Of a DNA stretch of 64,000 nucleotides, positions 29,001 to 36,557 are shown piece after piece. Origin of the DNA: Lacisediminimonas profundi (GTDB lineage Bacteria; Pseudomonadota; Gammaproteobacteria; Burkholderiales; Burkholderiaceae_D); contig NZ_VTTH01000003.1 of assembly GCF_008831265.1 (NCBI RefSeq), positions 1 to 64,000 of the forward strand, in the 5' to 3' direction. The notes below the pieces were generated by a model that searched no databases, had not been told where the DNA came from, and was given only the letters and a program-made list of their open reading frames with translations. Every line of letters begins with the position of its first letter. Position 1 is the stretch's first letter. The translations under genes and the position numbers were made by a program.

Positions 29001-29050
29001 CGCAGATCGAGCTGATCAAGGATCTGCTGCTGCGCGAACAGTCACTTTGA
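26033..29050 (+). CDS. FkbM-like methyltransferase domain fused to a long repetitive coiled coil
   Basis: Residues 1-~215 look like a FkbM/SAM-methyltransferase fold: 'DAIVFAGAGAGTELPDLRKL', the acidic turn 'LLIEPN' and 'LLILDIAGLEGEIL'. Whether it binds SAM is unproven because the glycine loop is loose. From ~220 to ~1000 the chain is a Gln/Lys/Ala/Glu-rich coiled coil. Within it a 63-residue unit (three 21-residue blocks such as 'VDALTKARDEQTKLAADRKAQ') repeats eight times plus a partial ninth, with an exact 189-bp period from 27305 to 28817. This would give a rod tens of nanometres long. Overlap with the TPR gene upstream indicates joint translation. Role inferred as a scaffold or length ruler in the glycan/secretion system. 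Confidence 0.8.
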   Translation: MKRLLQLLHTEGTARFDAIVFAGAGAGTELPDLRKLAPGRMLLIEPNAQLASALRRKLDGARGEELLEAALAPQSGEGAMKVFNNARANSLLRGQGLFTAFPNLRQTAELAVDTKSLDDVLHAFPLDSQAQNLLILDIAGLEGEILSTAGGPVLEQFSHLAVLTSEFSLYESGATEASVAAQMATLGFALQAADQTVLPPYKAVLYQRDDVLVTQRRQQRHIEEQQGQIEALQQQLRDEQQQSASLASSREELASKVEALSSDRDSQAKLVSEQQGRVDELLAASERQANLLREYEDTNATLSARSDEQTRLFKESRARLEEEVHARAEQGKAMAGLKDELQLLTQQGEEQAALAQQRQKRIDELSLAHDGKAGLANDLQKQLAELNQKLTEQATQLAGDQQRLAEALKAGDAQAKQASELKIQVDALTKARDEQTKLAADRKAQIDTLTIAGEEQVKLVEVLKTQSTALTAARDQQAKLAGELKTQVDALTKARDEQAKLAADRKAQTDTLTKAGEEHAKLVEDLKAQGTTLTAARDQQAKLAGELKTQVDALTTARDEQTKLAADRKAQIDALTKARDDQAKVVEDLKTQGTALTAARDQQTKLAAELKAQVDALTKTRDEQTKLAADRKIQIDALTKARDDQTKVVEDLKTQGTALAAARDQQAKLAAELKAQVDTLTKARDEQTKLAADRQVQIDALTKARDEQVKVVDDMKTQATAVTAARDQQAKLAADLKVQVDALTKTRDEQTKLATDRKIQIDTLTKARDEQVKVVEELTAQGTALTAARDQQAKLAADLKVQVDALTKTRDEQTKLAADRKVQIDALTKARDDQTKVVEELTAQGTALTAARDQQAKLAAELKVQVDTLTKTRDEQTKLATDRKVQIDTLTKARDEQVKAVEELKAQGAALTTARDQQTKLAAELRAQVDTLTNTLDEQTKLAHAGQSELSRIAATLAERETTLSDVKATNADLQARQAMLNDELVRAEAQIELIKDLLLREQSL
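27305..28867 (+). repeat. 189-bp in-frame tandem repeats (8 full copies plus partial)
   Basis: Units begin at GTTGAC (27305) and GTCGAC (27494) and recur every 189 bp to 28817. Each encodes three heptad-triplets of 21 residues. Copies differ mainly at synonymous or conservative sites, so the array has expanded by duplication and then drifted under selection for the coil. Copy number is likely to vary between strains. Confidence 0.9.
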
Positions 29051-29093
29051 TTCGCATATCGCCATGTTTAGAGAATTTTGCCAGGACCAAAAA

Positions 29094-29216
29094 ATGAAGT
29101 ACGAGTTGAAGAATTCGACGGTGTTTGAAAGGCGGACCCTGCCCAAACCCGCTCTCATGTGGCAACACGTCACCATAGGTTCCACGATTGTTGATTCGGC
29201 AGGGGCAGGGGAATGA
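29094..29216 (+). CDS. Candidate 40-residue small protein
   Basis: The gap between the two coiled-coil genes holds a short frame starting at ATG 29094 with AGGA (29083-29086) 7 nt upstream. Its TGA overlaps the start codon of the next gene (ATGA), the same coupling used elsewhere in this operon. The product is basic in the middle ('TVFERRTLPKPALMWQH') and ends in small residues. It has no signal peptide or helix I can call. It could be a real small protein or simply a leader peptide that couples translation of the downstream gene. Confidence 0.35.
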   Translation: MKYELKNSTVFERRTLPKPALMWQHVTIGSTIVDSAGAGE

Positions 29217-31600
29217 GCAAGAAATCAAAAGCCAAGCTTGCTGCCGAGCGGAAAGCAAAGGCCGCAGCACAAGCTCCAGTGCTTGCATCAGCAACACCGC
29301 CCGCACCGGCAATTCAGGAACCCGTCACGACCACCGTACATGATGCGTATCTGTCCGCACAGCACGCGATGCCAACGTATCAAGGCCGGGTGGCCGTTAC
29401 CGGATTGCCCGGACTTGCGCTGGATCGTCTGTGCGGCATGCTGCAAGCCATAACGGTAGATTCATTCGCGGAAGATCAATGGCGTGCTCCGGTTCTCACT
29501 CATGCTGCGGCGCTTTCCGAAATCGAGGCAGTCCTGAAAGAGCAGGAAGGCGTCCAAGTCCTGGCCATGTACGAATCCCCATGGGACGCAGTACTTGCCG
29601 TCAGCGAAGAACAACTTTCCGAGTACCTGGATGTATGGATGCGCTATCACTCCGGCCTGCTGCGCCTGCGCCAGGAGTCTGGCGGACGGCTGATCTTGGT
29701 GAGCGCGAGGCGGCTGGATGATTCGGCAGCTTTGCTCTTCGACGAAGTCCGTTCCATCTGTGGTCATGCGCCTGAATACGCAAGCGAACTGGATGGAGCC
29801 GATCACACGCCCGACGGCATGGCGGCATTGCGCGCAAAGAATTTTGAGTGGATCGCTCCCGAATACTGGGACGTCTACGAGGCGCTGGAATCCTGTTCCT
29901 GGCTTGGCAATGGCGAGCCCGAGTATCGGGACAATCTGTCCGTCATCGATTCCATCGACCTGGCGGAAGTAGCAGCCGATTGGCACCGTGCGCTTCATCT
30001 CCCCAGGCTGCTAGGGGAAAGGAATGCCCAGCTGATTGCGCAAGGCGAGATAACCGCGAATACAGAAGCTGAACTGCAAGAAGCCCGGACGCTGGCAGAT
30101 GAAATCCGCCAGCAGGTTTCGCATCTGCAGTCGCAATATGACGATGCTCAGGAAGGGATTCGCCGCTTGACCGTCGAGGCGCATGCAAGCACCGAAAATC
30201 ACGAGAACGAAACCAGGCATCTGCAGGAAAAGCTTGCTCGTCTGGATGAGGCCCTGCAGGACAGTATGCGGGAACGGGGTTTGCTGGAACAGTCTCTGGA
30301 GAAGCAGGCAAGCGCCGCGCAGCAGCGCGAAGTGGAGCTTCAGTCCTTGATGGTGACGCAATCCGAGGCGGCACAAAAGCGTGAACAAGAATTGCAGGAG
30401 TCATCGCGCAAGCAGACTGAATCCGCACAGGCGCGGGTGCAGGAACTGGAAGCTGCTTTGCATGCGCAATCCGAAGCCAGCCGGAAGATAGAGCGCGACC
30501 TGCAGGAAAGGTTGCGGGCTGCGGAAGAAGTGGCCAAGGAAAATGCTTCAGAAGCAGACCTGCTCTTGGCGCAGCTGCATCAGGTACAGGAAAGTCTTGA
30601 ATCCACGTTCATTCAGGGACAGGAAGCCGCGAAGCAGGCGGGAGATGTCCGTGCCCGCCTTGAGCAGGAAAAGGCGGCGCTCACCGAGCAGGTGAAAAAG
30701 CTGCAGGGTGAGGTTACGAAAGCCGGAGATGCAAGCAAGGCACTTGCGGTGGAGAAAGCGGCGCTTGCTGAGCAAGTGAAAAAGCTGCAGGGCGACGCAA
30801 CGAAAGCCGGAGAGGCAAGCAAGGCGCTTGCGGCCGAGAAAGCGGCGCTCACCGAGCAAGTCAAGAAACTGCAGACCGAGATTACGAAAGTCGAACAAGC
30901 AGCCAAGGCACTCGCCGCAGAAAAAGCCGCAGCTAGCGGACAGGTCGAAAAGCTGCAAGCCGAAATCGCCAGGTCGGCCGAAGCCGCAAAGGCACTGACG
31001 GCGGAGAAATCAGCACTGGCTGCGCAAGTCAGCAAGGTCCAGGGAGAGGTAGCGACTGCATTGCAGCAAGCCCGTGCGGCGGATACGGCGCTAAAGGCCA
31101 AAGTTGACGCTGCCATCGTTCAGGAACAGGGGCTCAAGGCGCAAATCGTTAAACTCGAATCACGCATAAAAGAAGCGGAATCGCAGGTAGCGCAAGTTTC
31201 CGACAAGCTGAAAGTCGCGACCGCGGACGCCGAGAAGCAGAGCGCGGCCCTGCAGGCTGAAAAAGCCAAACTGGCCGCCGAAGTCACCCGGCTGACGAAC
31301 GAGTTGTCGAATGCGGCGGCGAAATCGAAAGCGATTGAAACGGAACTGCAGCAGCGCGCCAAGGCCGAGGCAGAGCAGGAGGCCAAGCTGCGCGAATCGA
31401 TAGCCACTATCGAAACGCGGGCGAAGGAAGCAGAGAGCGAAGCTGATCTGCTGCTGCAGCAGTTGCACCAGGTTCAGGAAGAACTTGAGCATTATTTTGT
31501 AAGGGGCCAGGACGTCACTAAAGCCCTGGAAAACTCCACCGATAGCTTCAACCGCGCGCGACGGGTCGTCGCGCAGTTGATCAAAGTGCAGGCGGCCTGA
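29213..31600 (+). CDS. Glycan-locus coiled-coil protein with LLLxQLHQVQE motifs
   Basis: The 795-residue protein has a Lys/Ala-rich start and a globular N-terminal half (about 40-270, including 'YQGRVAVTGLPGLALDRLC' and 'WMRYHSGLLRLRQESGG'), which suggests a nucleotide- or sulfotransferase-like fold but without a clear P-loop. The rest is coiled coil. The motif 'EADLLLAQLHQVQESLE' (~446) recurs as 'EADLLLQQLHQVQEELEHYF' near the C terminus (~744). This motif is common at the ends of proteins in bacterial polysaccharide clusters. Several 'EKAALTEQVKKLQ' units lie between. It overlaps the following GT2 gene by one base (TGATG). Confidence 0.78.
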   Translation: MSKKSKAKLAAERKAKAAAQAPVLASATPPAPAIQEPVTTTVHDAYLSAQHAMPTYQGRVAVTGLPGLALDRLCGMLQAITVDSFAEDQWRAPVLTHAAALSEIEAVLKEQEGVQVLAMYESPWDAVLAVSEEQLSEYLDVWMRYHSGLLRLRQESGGRLILVSARRLDDSAALLFDEVRSICGHAPEYASELDGADHTPDGMAALRAKNFEWIAPEYWDVYEALESCSWLGNGEPEYRDNLSVIDSIDLAEVAADWHRALHLPRLLGERNAQLIAQGEITANTEAELQEARTLADEIRQQVSHLQSQYDDAQEGIRRLTVEAHASTENHENETRHLQEKLARLDEALQDSMRERGLLEQSLEKQASAAQQREVELQSLMVTQSEAAQKREQELQESSRKQTESAQARVQELEAALHAQSEASRKIERDLQERLRAAEEVAKENASEADLLLAQLHQVQESLESTFIQGQEAAKQAGDVRARLEQEKAALTEQVKKLQGEVTKAGDASKALAVEKAALAEQVKKLQGDATKAGEASKALAAEKAALTEQVKKLQTEITKVEQAAKALAAEKAAASGQVEKLQAEIARSAEAAKALTAEKSALAAQVSKVQGEVATALQQARAADTALKAKVDAAIVQEQGLKAQIVKLESRIKEAESQVAQVSDKLKVATADAEKQSAALQAEKAKLAAEVTRLTNELSNAAAKSKAIETELQQRAKAEAEQEAKLRESIATIETRAKEAESEADLLLQQLHQVQEELEHYFVRGQDVTKALENSTDSFNRARRVVAQLIKVQAA

Positions 31601-32880
31601 TGGCAGCGGGCAGAACGCGGCAGGGCGCAGCCGACGTTCCCCTGCTGTCGGTAGTCATGCCCTCTTTCAACCAGGCCTCGTTCATCGGTGCTGCTGTCGA
31701 AAGCGTACTGATGCAGTCGTTCGCCAATCTGGAACTGATCGTTGTAGACGGCGGTTCGACCGACGGCACCCTTCAGGTGCTGGAGCGGCTGGGGTCTGAA
31801 TACGGCGGAAAGCTCCGGTGGTATTCGGAACGAGATGATGGGGCGGCCGATGCGATCAACAAGGCATTCAGCCTTGCGCGTGGCGAGTACATCGGTTGGC
31901 TCAATTCTGACGACCTGTATGCACGCGGGGCGGTAGAGCGGGCAATCGAGTATTTTGGCCAGCGCCCGGAAACCATGATGGTCTACGGCATTGGCGAACA
32001 CATCGACGAGGGCGGGGCGAAGATGGGCGCGTATCCTGGTGAACCTCCACCCCTGCGCGCAGATATGCTGCGCAGTTCCTGTCCGATTTGCCAGCCTACT
32101 GTATTTTTCCGCCGCGAGATGCTCGATCAGGTGGGCCTGCTCGATCCCTCCCTGAGCCTGTCGTTTGACTATGACCTGTGGATACGTGTATTCAAGCGTT
32201 ATCCCTATCAGGTTGGCTACATTAACGCTATCCAGGCTTATTCGCGCTTGCATGCAGCGTGCAAAACCATGCGGCAACGGCGAGAGGTGGCGCTGGAAAG
32301 CATGCGCGTGACTGCGCGCGGTTTGGGAAGCGCATCGCCACACTGGTTCTACTCCTGGCTGGAAGAGTATTTTCGCGATTTTCCGTACGGGGGACAGCCG
32401 GCCGACGCGCGCGCCGCCATGCTGGAGGCGGTCAATGAAGCGCGCGGATACCTTTCGGATTCCGATCGGGTCGACTTCGACGAGCGTATGAAGCACGACG
32501 CGCGCTTGCGAGTAATGCACGACGATGCCAGCATCGCGATCTATCCGGATGGATGGGCGGCCCCGGAGTGTGTGCTTCGCGTCCGGGCACGTAAGGATGG
32601 CTGGCGCAAGGTTCGCGTCCTGTGTCGGCACGCGGCGCCGAAAGGCGGAACGCTACGCATCCTGGTCAGCGGACCTAATGGCAAGCGTTTCGAAATCACG
32701 GTCAGCGAGCCCGGGGAGTTTTCGCTCGAACTCGACCTGCCCGCTGGCTATCGCAGTCCGGCCTACTGGTCCTTCATGATCAGGACGGAAGGGGCGTTCA
32801 TTCCTGCTGAATCGGAGTCAAATTCCAGCGACAGGCGATCTCTCGCCTTTCTGGTACACGGCATCGAGCTCGAACAGTAG
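31600..32880 (+). CDS. GT2 family glycosyltransferase
   Basis: The 426-residue protein opens with the GT-A fold 'PLLSVVMPSFNQASFIGAAV', then 'LELIVVDGGSTDGT' and the metal-binding 'YIGWLNSDDLY'. The acceptor side includes 'CPICQPTVFFRREML' and 'FDYDLWIRVFKRYPY'. This subgroup commonly builds O-antigen, capsule or protein glycans; donor and acceptor are not predictable. A ~100-residue C-terminal beta-rich extension follows the catalytic part. It closes the plus-strand run that begins at 21013 and converges with the GSCFA gene 33 bp away. A GCCGGCA/TGCCGGC hairpin near 32891-32907 could separate the two transcripts. Confidence 0.9.
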   Translation: MAAGRTRQGAADVPLLSVVMPSFNQASFIGAAVESVLMQSFANLELIVVDGGSTDGTLQVLERLGSEYGGKLRWYSERDDGAADAINKAFSLARGEYIGWLNSDDLYARGAVERAIEYFGQRPETMMVYGIGEHIDEGGAKMGAYPGEPPPLRADMLRSSCPICQPTVFFRREMLDQVGLLDPSLSLSFDYDLWIRVFKRYPYQVGYINAIQAYSRLHAACKTMRQRREVALESMRVTARGLGSASPHWFYSWLEEYFRDFPYGGQPADARAAMLEAVNEARGYLSDSDRVDFDERMKHDARLRVMHDDASIAIYPDGWAAPECVLRVRARKDGWRKVRVLCRHAAPKGGTLRILVSGPNGKRFEITVSEPGEFSLELDLPAGYRSPAYWSFMIRTEGAFIPAESESNSSDRRSLAFLVHGIELEQ

Positions 32881-32913
32881 GGGCTCCCCGGCCGGCATGT
32901 GCCGGCTGCACAC

Positions 32914-33984
32914 TCAGCGGAAGCCGCCTTCTTTCAACGCCTTCTGAATGACCTCCTCGTCACACATGACGTCGAACGTCGACTCGACAGGCGTGATGGG
33001 TTGGAGTGGGGACTCGTTGTCGAAAGCGGGAAGCACGGCGGGCAGAAAATGCTTCGAGAATATCCGCATGACGTGCTTTACGCCCTGCTCGGTGACTTCT
33101 CGCAAATCGTCCGCGTAGTAGCGTCCACCGGCTGCCGGCGAAGTGATGATCTCGTAGGAGGGGAAGTAGATGACGTTGCCCAGCATGCGCTCGGCTTCGT
33201 CTGCCGCCACTCGCAGGGCCGCCTTGCTGTAAGTCGTCGATACCAGCACGTGGCGCTTTTCATAAGTCGCAATCAGTGGCACCGGCGACACTGTCAGCAA
33301 TATTTTCGCCTTCGGATTTACGTCAGCGATCCTGCTCGACAGCGCGAGCAGGTCGTCGCGCACTTCGCCAGCAGTGAAATTGACGAATTCGTGCCGGTCC
33401 GGTGAGAACGAGCCGCCCGCCACGCCTGGCGCGGTCGGATAGATCGCGCCATCAAGCTTCGACCGCCAGGCCTCTGTCAATCCCAGGGTGAACACGATCC
33501 AGTCGGCTTGGGTGAATACGTCACGGACGTGCTTCAGATGCACGACGCTGGCCTCGCGCACTTCGTCCGCCGTCCCGAACCCCTCGGGCTCGATCTGCGG
33601 ACGGAACGCATCGACGTAGCGGTCGCCACGTGCCCATACTCCCTCCGCCGGTTCGAACCTTCCAAACGCCCTATCGAATAGCTGCACGGCTTGGCGCACC
33701 GTATAGACGTTGCCATACCGCGCCGAGAACACGCCATAGCCGAGCGCACGCGCGACATCCGGCTCCATGCCCTCGGGCGCCTTTTCGGTAACCAGATAAT
33801 CAAGCCCCGCAGCCGAGATATGGCGCGAGATATGTTGAGCGAAGCAGCTCCCCATCGTCGCCACCTTATGGTGAGGCTCGATGCGGTCAGAGCGGACAGC
33901 GGGGTCGATATGACCGGGGGCTGGCGTAGTCATCGCCTGCGACCAGAAACAGAAGTCGTTCAGGCCGCGGTAAGGATTGGTCAT
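32914..33984 (-). CDS. GSCFA domain protein
   Basis: This 356-residue protein carries the eponymous motif 'ATMGSCFAQHIS' (GSCFA at 45-49), 'WIVFTLGLTEAW' and 'YYADDLREVTEQGVKHV'. The GSCFA family belongs to the SGNH/GDSL-like hydrolase superfamily and is found in polysaccharide clusters, where it probably adds or removes acyl groups. The start at 33984 is chosen because the frame upstream runs through the preceding gene and has no family similarity; the start overlaps the WcbI-like stop by 4 nt. It is the last gene of the long minus-strand glycan run. Confidence 0.85.
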   Translation of the reverse strand: MTNPYRGLNDFCFWSQAMTTPAPGHIDPAVRSDRIEPHHKVATMGSCFAQHISRHISAAGLDYLVTEKAPEGMEPDVARALGYGVFSARYGNVYTVRQAVQLFDRAFGRFEPAEGVWARGDRYVDAFRPQIEPEGFGTADEVREASVVHLKHVRDVFTQADWIVFTLGLTEAWRSKLDGAIYPTAPGVAGGSFSPDRHEFVNFTAGEVRDDLLALSSRIADVNPKAKILLTVSPVPLIATYEKRHVLVSTTYSKAALRVAADEAERMLGNVIYFPSYEIITSPAAGGRYYADDLREVTEQGVKHVMRIFSKHFLPAVLPAFDNESPLQPITPVESTFDVMCDEEVIQKALKEGGFR

Positions 33985-34871
33985 CGCGCTGTCCTTGCTT
34001 GGGCACCCAGCACCGCGTCGAGCCGGCTTTCGTCGAAATAGGCGATGGCAATATCGGCGGGCTCGATGCCGACGGTGCGGTAGTTGTTGTACGCAAAATC
34101 GACGTAGTTTCGAACGCCCTCCATGCGCAGATGACCGCCCAGCTTCCACTGGTAGCTGCCGCCTTCCAGCGCCAGGCCGTCTGCAACTTCCGGGTATAGC
34201 GGCCAGATCACGTCGGTCAGGCCGTCGCTTATCTGGATGTCCTGTTCGTACACGTCCTTGCTGCAACCGATCTTGGTGGCGATGATCTTGCCCAGCTGCA
34301 CCAATGCGTCGCTGCGGGGATGGTTGATCGAATACATGAAATTGCCGCGGCGCTTCATATGCAGGTAGAACTTGTCGAATTCTTCCCGCATGTCGAAGTT
34401 GGCGAAGACCTGGCGTAAATGCGCGACGCTCGGGCCCCATGCATCAAGGTAACCCAGGCTTTCATAGTTCGATCTGGTAAAGAGTCTTGCTGCGTCCTCG
34501 GGCGACAGTCCGTTCCTGTATGCCCACACCACGATCGCTGAGTTGTAGTGCGGCACCACAAGCTCGTTGGTCGAGATCCTGCGGGCGTAGCAAAGATCCG
34601 GATGAAATGCGGGGAATCCGAGCGGCGGTGCCTTGATCAGCCGGAAGCCAGGCTTCGCGTCGCGCAAACGGTATTTTTCAACGAGGCCAAATTGCCCGAG
34701 GGAGACCCACACATCCGCGGACTTCAACTGTTCGGCGAACTGGGCTTCTTCCCCATCGTTGGCGAATTGTGGCAACGGCAATGGCGTCACCACGTTGCCA
34801 TGGAAAATCTCTGCAAGCGTGGCAGCAAGGCCTGCTGTCTGGCAGTTGCTCGAAATGACTAAATGGGGCAT
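33981..34871 (-). CDS. WcbI-family polysaccharide biosynthesis protein (first copy)
   Basis: The 296-residue protein begins 'MPHLVISSNCQTAGLAATL', matching the (G/S)NCQ motif after a short beta strand that marks the WcbI family of capsule-locus proteins, proposed acetyltransferases that bind acetyl-CoA/CoA. Later segments such as 'NFMYSINHPRSDALVQLG' also suit the family. It overlaps the GSCFA gene by ATGA, so the two form a likely acylation module. A second, more distant WcbI-type gene lies at 44344-45237. The region just upstream (34872-35006) has no gene. Confidence 0.8.
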   Translation of the reverse strand: MPHLVISSNCQTAGLAATLAEIFHGNVVTPLPLPQFANDGEEAQFAEQLKSADVWVSLGQFGLVEKYRLRDAKPGFRLIKAPPLGFPAFHPDLCYARRISTNELVVPHYNSAIVVWAYRNGLSPEDAARLFTRSNYESLGYLDAWGPSVAHLRQVFANFDMREEFDKFYLHMKRRGNFMYSINHPRSDALVQLGKIIATKIGCSKDVYEQDIQISDGLTDVIWPLYPEVADGLALEGGSYQWKLGGHLRMEGVRNYVDFAYNNYRTVGIEPADIAIAYFDESRLDAVLGAQARTAR

Positions 34872-35006
34872 TTGCTTAAAAAAGCCGACTGTCGGCGTAA
34901 TCGTTCATTATATTGGCGCAGCGGCAAGGGTGGTGCAAAGAGCAAGGCGAGCGCGGAAGTCACCCCCCGTTGCGGCAAGCAAATAAGTCACGAGGAAAAC
35001 CAGCCA

Positions 35007-36416
35007 TCACGCCCGGCCGTAGCGGTCCTCGAACCGGACGATGTCGTCCTCGCCAAGGTAGGCGCCAGTCTGAACCTCGATCAGCTCCAAGCTCACTTTA
35101 CCCGGATTTTCCAGGAAATGTTGCGCACCAATAGGGATGAAAACAGACTCGTTTTCCGTAACGAGTTTTTCCGCATCGCCAATGCGGACCCTGGCAGTCC
35201 CGGAAACCACGACCCAGTGCTCGGCACGGTGGTGGTGCATCTGTAGCGATAGGCGCTCACCGGGTTTGACCGTGATGCGCTTGACCTTGAAGCGATGTCC
35301 CTCATCGATAGAATCAAATGAACCCCAAGGTCTGAAGACCTCACGATGCAGCGTTGCTTCGCTACGGCCCGAAGCCTTGAGGCGATCCACCAGCTTTTTC
35401 ACATCCTGCGCCCGCTCTTTGTGCATCACCATGATTGCATCCGCCGTTTCGACCACAACCAGGTCTTCCACACCCAGCAGGCTTACCAGCCGAGTGCTGG
35501 AATGGACATAGCAATTGCGGGAGTTCTCCAATAGCACATCGCCTCGTCCGGCGTTGCCCTCGGCGTCGCGCTCAAGTACCTGCCACACTGCAGGCCAAGC
35601 ACCAACATCGTTCCAGCCAGCGGCCAAGGGGACGACGACAGCGCGGTCTGTCTTTTCCATCACGGCATAGTCCACCGAGTCCGCAGGGCATGCTTCGAAC
35701 GACGCTTTGTCCACCCGGCAAAAATCGAGGTCGTCCCGTGCAGCCCTGAATGCCGCATCGCAAGCCGCCACCATGGCAGGGGAATGACGCGCAAGCGCAT
35801 CTAGATACACCGACCCCTTGAACAGGAACATGCCGCTGTTCCAGAAATAGCCACCCTCGGCGAGATAGCGTTCGGCTGTCGCAAGGTCCGGCTTTTCTAC
35901 AAAGCGATCGACAACAAAACTGCCGTCGCCCCGATCATCCCCTGCCCTTATATAACCATACCCGGTTTCAGGGATAGTCGGAACGATGCCGAAGGTCACC
36001 AACTGTCCCGCGCTGGCCGCTGGGACAGCAGCTTGCACCGCTGCATGAAACGCCGGTGTATCCGAAAACACATGGTCGGACGGCAGCACCAGCAGCAAGG
36101 GGTCCTCACCCGACTGCTGAGCCTTGAGCGCGGCCAAGGCAATGGCCGGGGCGGTATTGCGTGCCGCCGGCTCCAACACGATGGCAGAGAGGGGCACGCC
36201 TGCTTCCCTGGCCTGTTCGGCAATCAGGAAGCGATGATCGTCATTGCAGACCACCAGTGGTGCAGCCGAGCCACGTAGTCCGGCGAGGCGAAGCAGCGTC
36301 AGTTGAAATAGCGAGCTGTCGTCTGTGAGTGGCAAGAACTGCTTGGGGTAGCCGGCACGCGACAACGGCCACAGCCGTGTGCCGGAACCACCAGAAAGGA
36401 TGACGGGAGTAATCAT
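35007..36416 (-). CDS. manC: Mannose-1-phosphate guanylyltransferase / mannose-6-phosphate isomerase
   Basis: The 469-residue enzyme has the pyrophosphorylase signature 'MITPVILSGGSGTRLWPLSR' and 'FVEKPDLATAERYL', followed by a C-terminal cupin domain with 'FRPWGSFDSIDEGHRFKVKR' and 'LQMHHHRAEHWVVVSGTA', the type II phosphomannose isomerase part. It makes GDP-mannose from mannose-1-phosphate and probably also interconverts fructose-6- and mannose-6-phosphate. The start at 36416 matches the family N terminus; eight upstream codons are dropped. Its GDP-mannose feeds the Gmd and Fcl genes upstream in the same run. Confidence 0.95.
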   Translation of the reverse strand: MITPVILSGGSGTRLWPLSRAGYPKQFLPLTDDSSLFQLTLLRLAGLRGSAAPLVVCNDDHRFLIAEQAREAGVPLSAIVLEPAARNTAPAIALAALKAQQSGEDPLLLVLPSDHVFSDTPAFHAAVQAAVPAASAGQLVTFGIVPTIPETGYGYIRAGDDRGDGSFVVDRFVEKPDLATAERYLAEGGYFWNSGMFLFKGSVYLDALARHSPAMVAACDAAFRAARDDLDFCRVDKASFEACPADSVDYAVMEKTDRAVVVPLAAGWNDVGAWPAVWQVLERDAEGNAGRGDVLLENSRNCYVHSSTRLVSLLGVEDLVVVETADAIMVMHKERAQDVKKLVDRLKASGRSEATLHREVFRPWGSFDSIDEGHRFKVKRITVKPGERLSLQMHHHRAEHWVVVSGTARVRIGDAEKLVTENESVFIPIGAQHFLENPGKVSLELIEVQTGAYLGEDDIVRFEDRYGRA

Positions 36417-36557
36417 GGGCAGGTTTTCTCGGATTCTCATGTTGTTTCAGGTTATCAGGTGAGCTACGTGCGCGGATCGCCTGCACTGCCAGTGTAGGTG
36501 GGTCCAGCGGGTGATATTTCTCAATGGAATTATTCGCGGATACGCGGTGCGGGCACC

